A DNA stretch of 64,000 bases, taken from an uncultured Jannaschia sp. (GTDB lineage Bacteria > Pseudomonadota > Alphaproteobacteria > Rhodobacterales > Rhodobacteraceae). The stretch is from the NCBI RefSeq assembly GCF_947494055.1, contig NZ_CANLTR010000014.1, positions 1 through 64,000 of the forward strand, given 5' to 3'. Below, piece by piece: positions 51,384 through 59,641 of the stretch. The notes under the pieces were generated by a model, which worked only from the letters and a program-made list of their open reading frames with translations, had not been told where the DNA came from and made no database searches. Every line of letters begins with the position of its first letter. Within the stretch, counting starts at the first letter, position 1. Made by a program: the position numbers and the translations under genes.

Positions 51384-52886
51384 TCACTCGGACATCGTCA
51401 CGCCTTCGAGGCGGATCATGCCGTCGGGATAGGCCACGTAGCCCTCGATGCCGGCGTCGAGCGCGGTCACCCAGGCGTCGTGGTAGAGATAGACCAGCGG
51501 CGACTCGTCGATCAGCACGTCGCGGGCGGAGTCGTAATCGGCCTTGCGCGCCTCGGTCTCGTTCGAGGTCCGCGCGGCGTCGAGCGCCTGGTCCACGGTC
51601 TCGTCGGAGAAGCCGCTGTCGTTGATGCCGCCCTCGGTGGTGACGAACTGGTGGATGTTGCCGTCGGGGTCGACCCGGCCGGACCAGCCGACCTGGCTCG
51701 CCGTGTAGTCGCCGGCCGTCTGGTCGGTCAGCATCGTGGCGAATTCCTTGGCGGTGATCGAGATGTTGATCCCCGCCTCGGCGGCCATTGCCTGGATCAC
51801 CTGCATGACCTGAAGCGGCACGTTGGTGTTGGGCGCCTGCACCTCGAGGTCGATTCCGTCCGGGTAGCCCGCCTCCGCCAGGAGGGCGCGCGCCGCCTCC
51901 ACGTCGCGCTCGGGCACGGGGTGATCGGCGTCGTACCAGGGCGAGGTCGGCGGGAAGGGCTGGTTGCCCGGCACGAAGGAGCCGTCGAAGACGACCTGGT
52001 TCAGCGCGTTGCGGTCGATGGCGAGCGAGAGCGCCTGACGCAGCCGCTTGTCCTCGCCCCACGGATTGTCGGCCCGGTCGCCGTTGCCGACGTTGAAGGT
52101 GATGCCCTGATAGCCGAGCGAGGTGGCCGACTGGACCTCGATCCCCGGATCGGCCTCGGCGGCGGGAATGTCGGCGGTGGCGAGCCGTTCCAGCAGGTCG
52201 ATGTCGCCCGAGCGCAGGTTGGCGAAGCGCACCGTCGTGTCGGGGATCGGCAGGAACGTCACCGTGTCGAAATGGTAGGCGTCGGCGTTCCAGTATTCGT
52301 CGAAGCGCTCGAGCACGATCCGGTCCTGCGCGATGCGCTCCTGGAACTTGAACGGGCCGGAGCAGACCGGGTTCAGGCCGAACTCCACGCCGGCCGCGTC
52401 GGCCGCGTCGGGACTGATCATCATCCCCGCGCGGTCGGCGAATTGCGAGATCAGCGTCGCGTCGGGGGCGCCGAGCGTGAACGTCACCTCGTATTCGCCC
52501 GTCGCTTCGGCGCTCTCGATGCTGGCCACCTCGGACTTGCGGCGGCTCTCGTCGAGGTTCTGGCTGCGCTCGATGTTGCGCACGACCGCCTCGGCGTTGA
52601 AGGGCGTGCCGTCGTGGAAGGTCGCGTCCTCGCGCAGTTGCATGGTCAGGACGGTGCCGTCCTCGTTCCACGACCATTCGGTGGCGAGCTGCGGGATGAT
52701 CTCGAGCTCGGGCGAGATGTCCACCAGCTTGTCGCACATCGAGGTATAGACGATCCGGCCGACGAAGGTGCGCGACTGGTCGGGGTCGAGCACGTCGGCA
52801 TCCGATTGCAGCGCGATCCTGAGATCCTGCGCGGCCGCGGCTCCGGCCATCAGGCCGAGCGCGGTGGTGATGGTCAGAAGTTTCAT
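51384..52886 (-). CDS. Peptide-type ABC transporter substrate-binding protein (system 1)
   Basis: A 500-residue family 5 periplasmic binding protein. The signal peptide MKLLTITTALGLMAGAAAAQ precedes a mature start DLRIALQSDADVLDPDQS. Family segments include LATEWSWNEDGTVLTMQLRE and RLRQALSLAIDRNALNQVVF. With the signal-less gamma-glutamyltransferase in the operon, glutathione or another gamma-glutamyl peptide is a reasonable ligand; GsiB of E. coli is the closest functional model. The ATG at 52886 overlaps the upstream ATPase stop. Confidence 0.92.
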   Translation of the reverse strand: MKLLTITTALGLMAGAAAAQDLRIALQSDADVLDPDQSRTFVGRIVYTSMCDKLVDISPELEIIPQLATEWSWNEDGTVLTMQLREDATFHDGTPFNAEAVVRNIERSQNLDESRRKSEVASIESAEATGEYEVTFTLGAPDATLISQFADRAGMMISPDAADAAGVEFGLNPVCSGPFKFQERIAQDRIVLERFDEYWNADAYHFDTVTFLPIPDTTVRFANLRSGDIDLLERLATADIPAAEADPGIEVQSATSLGYQGITFNVGNGDRADNPWGEDKRLRQALSLAIDRNALNQVVFDGSFVPGNQPFPPTSPWYDADHPVPERDVEAARALLAEAGYPDGIDLEVQAPNTNVPLQVMQVIQAMAAEAGINISITAKEFATMLTDQTAGDYTASQVGWSGRVDPDGNIHQFVTTEGGINDSGFSDETVDQALDAARTSNETEARKADYDSARDVLIDESPLVYLYHDAWVTALDAGIEGYVAYPDGMIRLEGVTMSE

Positions 52887-53956
52887 GGTCTCTCTCCTCT
52901 GTCGTTGTCTTGCGTTCTCGCGTCGAGCAGGGCGAAGCGGCGCTCGACGGCGGGGGCACGGCGCTGCGTCCCGGCGGCGATCCCCGGCAGCGTCAGCTCC
53001 TCGGCGTAGTGGCAGGCGACGCGGCGGTCCCCCAGCTCGCGCAGCGCGGGGTGGTCCGTCCGGCAATTGTCGCGCGCATGCGGGCAGCGCGGGTGGAAGC
53101 GGCAGCCCGGGGGCGGCGCGACCGGGTTCGGCGGCTCCCCCTCCAGCGTGGCGGCGGGGGCGCGCGCGCCGGTCTCGGGGATCGGGATCGCCGCCATCAG
53201 CGCCGCCGTATAGGGGTGGGCGGGCCGCGCGAAGAGGTCGTCGGCCGGCGCCTCCTCGACGATCTCGCCCAGATACATCACCGCCACGCGGTCGGCCATG
53301 TGCCGGATCACGGCGAGGTCATGGGCGATCAGCACCAGCGTCAGCCCCATCTCCGCCTTCAGCGCGGCGAGGATATTGATGACCTGCGCCTGGATCGACA
53401 CGTCGAGCGCGCTCACGGGCTCGTCGCCGATCACCACCTTGGGGCCGGTCACGAGAGCGCGGGCGATGCCGATGCGCTGGCGCTGGCCGCCGGAGAATTC
53501 GTGCGGGTAGCGGTCGGCATGCTCGGGACGCAGGCCGACGCGGGCCAGCATCGCCGCGGCCGTCGCGCGCCGCTCCGCCGCCGTGCCGATCCCGTGGACG
53601 CGCAGCGGCTCCTCGATCAGGGCGCCGACGCTCATCTGCGGGTTGAGGGAGGAGAACGGGTCCTGGAAGATCACCTGCAGGTCGCGGCGCAGCGCGCGCA
53701 GCTCCCGGTCCGACATGCCGGCCGTGTCGCGCCCCTCGTAGAGCACCGTGCCGCCCGACGGCCTCATCAACGTCAGCAGCAGCCGCGCCATCGTCGACTT
53801 GCCGCAGCCCGACTCGCCCACGATCGCATAGGTCTCGCCGCGCCGCACGGCGAGGTCGACGCCGTTCACCGCGCGCACCACGGTGTCTGCCGCGAAAAGC
53901 CGGCGGCGGGTAAAGCGCTTCTCCAGTCCCACGGCCTCCAACACCACGTCGCTCAT
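52883..53956 (-). CDS. Peptide-type ABC transporter ATPase, DppF family (system 1)
   Basis: A 357-residue ATPase. Walker A GESGCGKST, Q-loop IFQDPFSSLNPQM, signature FSGGQRQR, Walker B VVIGDEPVSALD and switch His IAHDLAVIRH are present. The C-terminal oligopeptide domain has CRFHPRCPHARDNC, the Cys cluster typical of OppF/DppF. Overlaps of 4 bases with both neighbours. Confidence 0.94.
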   Translation of the reverse strand: MSDVVLEAVGLEKRFTRRRLFAADTVVRAVNGVDLAVRRGETYAIVGESGCGKSTMARLLLTLMRPSGGTVLYEGRDTAGMSDRELRALRRDLQVIFQDPFSSLNPQMSVGALIEEPLRVHGIGTAAERRATAAAMLARVGLRPEHADRYPHEFSGGQRQRIGIARALVTGPKVVIGDEPVSALDVSIQAQVINILAALKAEMGLTLVLIAHDLAVIRHMADRVAVMYLGEIVEEAPADDLFARPAHPYTAALMAAIPIPETGARAPAATLEGEPPNPVAPPPGCRFHPRCPHARDNCRTDHPALRELGDRRVACHYAEELTLPGIAAGTQRRAPAVERRFALLDARTQDNDRGERP

Positions 53957-54927
53957 GCCGCCTTCTCCTCGATGGGCGCACGGTGGCAGGCGACGCGGTG
54001 GCCGGGCGTGATCTCGGCGAGCGGCGGCGCCGCGCGGCAATCCGGGCCGGCGAAGGGGCAGCGCGGCGCGAAGCGGCAGCCCGGCGGCATCGCCGCGGCC
54101 GTGGGCACCGTGCCCGGCACCGTGGCCAGCCGCCGCCGCTCGCCGGATAGCGCGGGGATCGAGCGGATCAGGCCCAGCGTGTAGGGATGCTGCGGGTCGT
54201 CGAAGATCGCGGCGACGGGCCCGGTCTCGACGATGCGCCCGGCATACATCACCGCCACCCGGTCGGCGAGGCCCGCCACGACGCCCAGATCGTGGGTGAT
54301 CAGCATCATGCCCGCCCCGCTCTCGCGTTGCAGCGTCACCATCAGGTCGAGCACCTGCGCCTGCACCGTCACGTCGAGCGCCGTCGTCGGCTCGTCCGCG
54401 ATCAGGAGCGCGGGGTCGTTGGCCAGTGCCATCGCGATCATCGCCCGCTGCCGCATGCCGCCCGACAGCGCGTGCGGATGCTCCCCCAGCCGCTTCTCGG
54501 GGGCGGGGATGCGGACGCGGCGCAGCATCTCCAGCGCCCGGTCCCGCGCCTCGGCCGCGCTGCAGGCCCGGTGGGTGCGCACCGCCTCGACGATCTGGTC
54601 GCCCACGGTGAGCGCGGGGTTGAGCGAGGTCATCGGCTCCTGGAAGATCATCGCCATCTCGCCGCCGCGCAGGTCGCGCAGCTCGCGTGGCGGCAACTCG
54701 AAGAGGTCGCGGTCGCGGAACCGGGCCGTGCCCCCCGTCCGCCGCAGCGGCGGATTGGACAGGAGCCCCATCAGGGCCAGCGCGGTCAGCGACTTGCCGC
54801 AGCCCGACTCGCCCACGATGCAGAGCGTCTCGCCGGCCGCGACGTCGAAGGACACGTGGTCCACCAGCGGCCGCGCCGCCCCGGCGATGGCGATGGACAG
54901 GTCGCGGACCTCCAGCAGCGCGCTCAT
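53953..54927 (-). CDS. Peptide-type ABC transporter ATPase, DppD family (system 1)
   Basis: A 324-residue ATPase, partner of the DppF-type protein. Walker A GESGCGKSL, Q-loop IFQEPMTSLNPAL, signature LSGGMRQR, Walker B LLIADEPTTALD, and the C-terminal Cys cluster CRFAPRCPFAGPDC. It overlaps the regulator stop and the DppF-type start by 4 bases each. Confidence 0.94.
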   Translation of the reverse strand: MSALLEVRDLSIAIAGAARPLVDHVSFDVAAGETLCIVGESGCGKSLTALALMGLLSNPPLRRTGGTARFRDRDLFELPPRELRDLRGGEMAMIFQEPMTSLNPALTVGDQIVEAVRTHRACSAAEARDRALEMLRRVRIPAPEKRLGEHPHALSGGMRQRAMIAMALANDPALLIADEPTTALDVTVQAQVLDLMVTLQRESGAGMMLITHDLGVVAGLADRVAVMYAGRIVETGPVAAIFDDPQHPYTLGLIRSIPALSGERRRLATVPGTVPTAAAMPPGCRFAPRCPFAGPDCRAAPPLAEITPGHRVACHRAPIEEKAA

Positions 54928-55625
54928 GCCCCCGCCGCCCGCATCCGGTCGCGCAATGCCGTGAGGTGGCTGCGCATCGCCCGCTCCGCGCGGTCCCCGT
55001 CGCCTGCGGCGATGGCGTCCACGATCTCGGCGTGCTGACATTCGTAGAGCGCGAGCGCATCCGCGTTGCGCGCCCGGGCCCGCGTCTCCTGCCAGCCGGC
55101 CTCGAGGCGGACCTCGTCGAGGAAGGCGAAGGTCGTCAGCAGGACGGGATTGCCGGCGATCCGGGCGATCAGCCGGTGCAGCGCGCCATCCCAGAGTTCC
55201 GCCTGCGACGTGCCGGCGGCCTGGTTCGTGCGGGCGGCGAGATCGCGCAGGCGGGCCACGTCCTCCGCGTCGGCGCGCGCGGCGCAGAGCGCGGCCAGCC
55301 CGGGCTCGACGACGAGGCGCGCCTCCATGACCGAGAGCGGGTCCGCCTCGGGCGCGGCATGCGCGGCCATCAGCGCGGCGGGATCGGGCGGCTGTCCGAG
55401 GAAGGTGCCCTTGCCCTGCCGCCGCCAGACCAGCCCCTCCGCCTGCAAACGCTCGATCGCGCGGCGCACGGCCCGGCGGCCGACGCCGAACTCGGCCGCG
55501 AGTTCGCGTTCGGTGGGCAGGCGGCCGTCGGCCGGCAGGCGTCCGGCATCGATCATGCGTCGCAGGGCGGCAAAGGCCCGCGCGGCGTCGTCGGACGTGG
55601 CGCTTTCGTCGGTTCCGTCGGGCAC
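54924..55625 (-). CDS. GntR/FCD-family transcriptional regulator
   Basis: A 233-residue regulator with a winged helix-turn-helix (RLPTERELAAEFGVGRRAVR, about residues 36-55) and an FCD ligand domain (LVVEPGLAALCAARADAEDV, then the His-containing helices LWDGALHRLIARIAGNPVLL and ECQHAEIVDAI). The start is taken as the GTG at 55625 because AGGGAGG stands five bases upstream; the longer TTG start at 55652 lies inside the palindromic operator. It is the first gene of the operon it probably controls. Confidence 0.88.
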   Translation of the reverse strand: MPDGTDESATSDDAARAFAALRRMIDAGRLPADGRLPTERELAAEFGVGRRAVRRAIERLQAEGLVWRRQGKGTFLGQPPDPAALMAAHAAPEADPLSVMEARLVVEPGLAALCAARADAEDVARLRDLAARTNQAAGTSQAELWDGALHRLIARIAGNPVLLTTFAFLDEVRLEAGWQETRARARNADALALYECQHAEIVDAIAAGDGDRAERAMRSHLTALRDRMRAAGA

Positions 55626-55646
55626 ACGCACCTCCCTACCCTTCCG

Positions 55647-55665
55647 AACCAAATGCGCATTGGTT
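55647..55665. promoter_or_regulatory. Palindromic operator upstream of the GntR/FCD regulator
   Basis: AACCAA and TTGGTT arms around ATGCGCA, 22-40 bases before the GTG start of the regulator. Symmetry, size and position fit autoregulation by a GntR/FCD dimer and would place the whole seven-gene import operon under one switch. Confidence 0.5.
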
Positions 55666-55817
55666 CGCTCTCAGGTCAAGCTTGCATTGACGATCCGACC
55701 CGCCCCCGGCCGAATGCCCGGTTTTCCGGCACCGGCATGCGTCATCTGCCCGGGATCGGGCGGTCGTGGGACAGGTCGTGTCGCATGGTCAGGCGAACCC
55801 GGAGGCCGCCCCGGCGC

Positions 55818-56813
55818 TCACGGGCGAGGCGCCGGCGCGTCGAGATGGCAGGCGGCGGCGTGGCCCGGCCCGCGTGGCCCGAGTTCGGGCACGTCGCGGG
55901 GGCAGCGGTCGAAGGCGTGCGGACAGCGCGTGTGGAACAGGCAGCCCGGGGGCAGGTCGATCGGGCTCGGCAACTCGCCCCGCGCGCCGGCGCGGCGCGA
56001 CCGGCGGCCGGGGTCGATCTCCGGGGCCGCCGCCAGAAGCGCCTGCGTGTAGGGGTGGCGCGGATCGGTGAACAGCGCCTCGGTCGGCGCGACCTCGACC
56101 ACCTTCCCCAGATACATCACCGCGACCCGGTGCGAGATGTGTCGCACCAGCCGCAGATCGTGGGCGACGAAGACGATGGTGAGGTCGAGCCGGTCCTGCA
56201 GTTCCAGCAGCAGGTTCACCACCTGCGCCTGCACCGACACGTCGAGCGCGGAGACGAGCTCGTCGGCCACCAGCACCTCCGGCTCCACGGCGAGCGCGCG
56301 GGCGATGCCGATCCGCTGCCGCTGGCCGCCGGAAAACGCGTGCGGATGCCGGTCGGCCGCGTCGGCGGGCAGGCGCACCATCTCGAGCAGCTCCGCGATC
56401 CGCCCGTCGATCTCGCCCGCCGGCCGCATCCGGTGGACGCGCAGCGCCTCCGACAGGATCTGGCGCACGCTCATCCGGGGATTCAGCGACGAATAGGGGT
56501 CCTGGAAGATCATCTGGACCCGCGCATTGAACCGCCGCCGCGCCGCGCCCCGGAGCGTCGCGATATCGGTCCCGTCGAAGACCACCCGGCCCCGGTCGCA
56601 GTCATGGAGCCGCACGAGGCAGCGCGCCAGCGTGGACTTGCCGCAACCCGACTCCCCCACGATGCCGAGCGTCTCGCCGCGGCGCACGTCGAGGCTGACG
56701 CCGTTCAGCGCATGGACCGCCGTCACATGCCGGCGCCGCAGCAGGTCCACGACGGAGCGCGGGAAGGCAAAGTCCTTCGACACGTCCTCCGCGGAGAGCA
56801 GCGCCTCAACCAT
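55818..56813 (-). CDS. Peptide-type ABC transporter ATPase, DppF family (system 2)
   Basis: A 331-residue ATPase. Walker A GESGCGKST, Q-loop IFQDPYSSLNPRM, signature FSGGQRQR, Walker B LVADELVSALD and the Cys cluster CLFHTRCPHAFDRC. The Walker B region reads DEL rather than the usual DEP; the catalytic Glu is kept. It is the last gene of the second peptide-type importer and overlaps the DppD-type gene by 8 bases. Confidence 0.93.
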   Translation of the reverse strand: MVEALLSAEDVSKDFAFPRSVVDLLRRRHVTAVHALNGVSLDVRRGETLGIVGESGCGKSTLARCLVRLHDCDRGRVVFDGTDIATLRGAARRRFNARVQMIFQDPYSSLNPRMSVRQILSEALRVHRMRPAGEIDGRIAELLEMVRLPADAADRHPHAFSGGQRQRIGIARALAVEPEVLVADELVSALDVSVQAQVVNLLLELQDRLDLTIVFVAHDLRLVRHISHRVAVMYLGKVVEVAPTEALFTDPRHPYTQALLAAAPEIDPGRRSRRAGARGELPSPIDLPPGCLFHTRCPHAFDRCPRDVPELGPRGPGHAAACHLDAPAPRP

Positions 56814-57816
56814 CGGCGAGCGCCGACCTGACCGGCGATCCGGCGGCGGCGACCGCCTCGGCGTTGTGACAGGCCGCGCGGTGCACCGGCGCCATCTCCG
56901 CGAGATCCGGCCGGACCGCCCGGCAGATTTCGGTGGCGAAGTCGCAGCGCGGGTTGAAGGCGCAGCCGGGCGGAATCGCGGCCAGCCCCGGCGGCGTCCC
57001 CTCGATGGAGAGCAGCATCGACCGCTCCGCCCCGGCCTGCGGGATCGAGCCCAGAAGCCCGCGCGTATAGGCGTGGCGCGGCCCGGCGAAGACGTCCCGG
57101 ACCGCCCCCTCCTCCACGATCCGGCCGGCATACATCACCGCCATCCGGTCGCAGGTGGCCGAGACCACGCCGAGGTCGTGGGTGACGAAGACGACGCTCA
57201 TGGCGAGCGCGTCGCGCAGGTCGAGGATCAGGTGAAGGATCTGGTCCTGGATCGTGACGTCGAGCGCCGTGGTCGGCTCGTCGGCCAGAAGCAGCTTCGG
57301 GTCGGAGGCCAGCGCGATGGCGATCATCACCCGCTGGCGCATCCCGCCCGAGAACTGGTGCGGGTACTCGTCGAGCCGGCGGCCCGCATCGGGGATGCCG
57401 ACGAGGTCCATCAGCTCCCGCGACCGCGCGCGACGGCCCCGCCCGTCGAGATCGGTATGCGCGCGCAGGTTCTCCTCGATCTGCACGCGCACCGGCAGGA
57501 CGGGATTGAGCGCCGTCATCGGCTCCTGGAAGATCATCGAGATCTGGCCGCCCCGCACCCCGCGCAGTTCCGCCTCGGACATGGCGAGCACGTCGCGCCC
57601 CTGCCACTCGACCCGGCCCGCGACATGGCCCCCCGCCGGAAGGAGCCGCAGGAGCGAGCGCAGCGTCACGCTCTTGCCCGACCCGCTCTCGCCCACCAAT
57701 CCCAGAACCTCGCCCGGCCCCACGTCGAAGGAGACGCCGTCGACCGCGCACAACGCCTGCGCCCCCTGCCCGAAGGTCGTGATGAGGTCGCGCACCCGCA
57801 GGACCGGCCCGCTCAT
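56806..57816 (-). CDS. Peptide-type ABC transporter ATPase, DppD family (system 2)
   Basis: A 336-residue ATPase. Walker A GESGSGKSV, Q-loop IFQEPMTALNPVL, signature FSGGMRQR, Walker B LLLADEPTTALD and the C-terminal Cys cluster CAFNPRCDFATEIC. It overlaps the DppC-type stop by 4 bases. Confidence 0.93.
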   Translation of the reverse strand: MSGPVLRVRDLITTFGQGAQALCAVDGVSFDVGPGEVLGLVGESGSGKSVTLRSLLRLLPAGGHVAGRVEWQGRDVLAMSEAELRGVRGGQISMIFQEPMTALNPVLPVRVQIEENLRAHTDLDGRGRRARSRELMDLVGIPDAGRRLDEYPHQFSGGMRQRVMIAIALASDPKLLLADEPTTALDVTIQDQILHLILDLRDALAMSVVFVTHDLGVVSATCDRMAVMYAGRIVEEGAVRDVFAGPRHAYTRGLLGSIPQAGAERSMLLSIEGTPPGLAAIPPGCAFNPRCDFATEICRAVRPDLAEMAPVHRAACHNAEAVAAAGSPVRSALADG

Positions 57817-58640
57817 CGCCGCCCCCGCAGCACCTCGGCCAGCCCGTCGCCCAGCAGCGAGAACCCGAGGCCGGTGATGACGATGGCGATGCCGGGAAAG
57901 ACCGAGATCCACCACGCCGTCGCCATGAAGTTCTTGCCGTCCGCGATCTGCACCCCCCATTCCGCGGCGGGCGGCTGCGCGCCGAGGCCGAGATAGCCCA
58001 GCGAGGAGCCGAGCAGGATGGCGAGCGCCATGTCGGTCATCCAGTAGACCACGGCCGGCGTGATCGCGTTGGGCAGCAGGTGGCGGAACACGATCCGCGC
58101 ATGGGTGTAGCCCATCGCGCGGCCGGCATCGGCGTAGTCCAGCCGCGTCTGCACCTTGACCTCGGCCGCCACGATCCGCGCGTAGAAGACCCAGCCGACG
58201 ACGCCGATCGCGATGTACATGTTGCCCAGCCCCGGCCCCAGCACCGAGACGATGGCGATCACGAGGACGAGGAACGGGAAGGTGATCACCGCGTCCACGA
58301 CCCGCCCGAACACCGCCTCCGGCGTGCCGCCGACATAGCCGACCACCGCGCCGACGAGGGTGCCGAAGACGAAGGGGAACAGCGTCGCGAAGAGCGCGAT
58401 CTGCATGTCGATCGTGTAGGCGTGGAGCACGCGGGACAGCACGTCGCGGCCGAAATTGTCGGTCCCGAACGGATGCGCCGCGCTCGGCGGGGCGAGAAGG
58501 TTGACGTAATCCATCGCCAGCGGGTCGTAGGGCGCGACAGCCCCGGGAAAGGCCGCGACGAGCGTGCTCGCCAGCAGGATCGCACCGCCCAGGAGCAGCG
58601 GGCGCGGCAGCGACAGCGCGCGGCGCGGGATATGGGACAC
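57813..58640 (-). CDS. Peptide-type ABC transporter permease, DppC family (system 2)
   Basis: A 275-residue permease. The N-terminal helix LLLGGAILLASTLVAAFPGA precedes the OppC signature HPFGTDNFGRDVLSRVLHAY. The EAA loop reads LDYADAGRAMGYTHARIVFR, and the C-terminus ends with ITGLGFSLLGDGLAEVL. The start is taken as the GTG at 58640, five bases after the DppB-type stop; no stronger start is available, since the frame runs open far upstream into shadow sequence. Confidence 0.9.
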   Translation of the reverse strand: MSHIPRRALSLPRPLLLGGAILLASTLVAAFPGAVAPYDPLAMDYVNLLAPPSAAHPFGTDNFGRDVLSRVLHAYTIDMQIALFATLFPFVFGTLVGAVVGYVGGTPEAVFGRVVDAVITFPFLVLVIAIVSVLGPGLGNMYIAIGVVGWVFYARIVAAEVKVQTRLDYADAGRAMGYTHARIVFRHLLPNAITPAVVYWMTDMALAILLGSSLGYLGLGAQPPAAEWGVQIADGKNFMATAWWISVFPGIAIVITGLGFSLLGDGLAEVLRGRR

Positions 58641-58645
58641 GGCGA

Positions 58646-59584
58646 CTATCGGGTCACCCGCGGGTCGAGCCAGGCCTGCAGGATGTCGGTCAGCACGAAA
58701 GTGACCGAGACCAGCACGGCGAGCGCGATGGTCAGCCCCTGCACCACCGGGTAGTCGCGCCCGTAGATGCTGTCGATCATCAGCCGGCCCGCCCCCGGCA
58801 CGGCGAAGACCGTCTCGGTGATCACCGCGCCGCCCAGCAGCGTTCCGATCGAAAGGCCGAACAGCGCGAGCGTGGAGATGAGCGCATTGCGCAGGACGTG
58901 GCGGAACAGGATGAGCCGGGCGCGCAACCCCTTGGCGCGGGCGAAGGTCACGTATTCCGCGTCCACCACCCCGATGATCGCCGAGCGCAGGTTGCGCATC
59001 AGGATCGCCGAGAGCGACAGCGCGAGCGTCACCGCCGGCAGGAACAGGTGGTAGAGGTGGTCGAGGAACCCGTCGCCGTAGCCGCCGACCGGGAACCACC
59101 GCAGCTTCGCGCCGAACACCGTCAGCAGGATCAGCCCCACGTAGAAGACCGGCATCGACAGCCCGACCTGGAACCCGCCGCGGATCACGCTGTCGGCCAC
59201 CCGGTCGCGACGCAGCGCGGCGACGAAGGCCAGCGGAACCGCCACCACCACCGCGATCGTCGCCGCCATGAAGGTGAGCAGCATGGTGATCGGCAGACGC
59301 TCCCATATGAGCTGCGTGACGGGGATCTTCATGGAGATGGAATTGCCAAGATTTCCGGTCGCGACCGATTTCAGGAACGCCCAGAACTGCACCGGCAGCG
59401 GCCGGTCGAGCCCGAGCTCGCGGTTTATACGTTCCACGTCCGCGTCGAGCGCGCGGTCGCCCAGGATCGCGCTCGCCGGGTCGCCGGGCAGCAGCCGGAC
59501 CAGCACGAAGACGACGATCAGGATGAAGAGGAGCGTCGGCACGAGCTGCAGCAGCCGGCGGCCCAGGAATTCGGGAAGCGACAT
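58646..59584 (-). CDS. Peptide-type ABC transporter permease, DppB family (system 2)
   Basis: A 312-residue permease with the DppB start RRLLQLVPTLLFILIVVFVL and LPGDPASAILG. The EAA loop is AEYVTFARAKGLRARLILFR, and the conserved C-terminal segment is VPGAGRLMIDSIYGRDYPVV. About six helices. It lies 57 bases after the binding-protein gene. Confidence 0.93.
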   Translation of the reverse strand: MSLPEFLGRRLLQLVPTLLFILIVVFVLVRLLPGDPASAILGDRALDADVERINRELGLDRPLPVQFWAFLKSVATGNLGNSISMKIPVTQLIWERLPITMLLTFMAATIAVVVAVPLAFVAALRRDRVADSVIRGGFQVGLSMPVFYVGLILLTVFGAKLRWFPVGGYGDGFLDHLYHLFLPAVTLALSLSAILMRNLRSAIIGVVDAEYVTFARAKGLRARLILFRHVLRNALISTLALFGLSIGTLLGGAVITETVFAVPGAGRLMIDSIYGRDYPVVQGLTIALAVLVSVTFVLTDILQAWLDPRVTR

Positions 59585-59641
59585 CGCGATCGTCCTTCGG
59601 ATCTCCGCGGGCGGGCGCGGCGCGCCCCCGCCCGGCAGGCC

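Noticed and set aside
55652-55652. TTG start giving a longer GntR/FCD regulator
   Set aside because: It lies inside the palindromic operator, while the GTG at 55625 has a strong AGGGAGG site at ideal distance.
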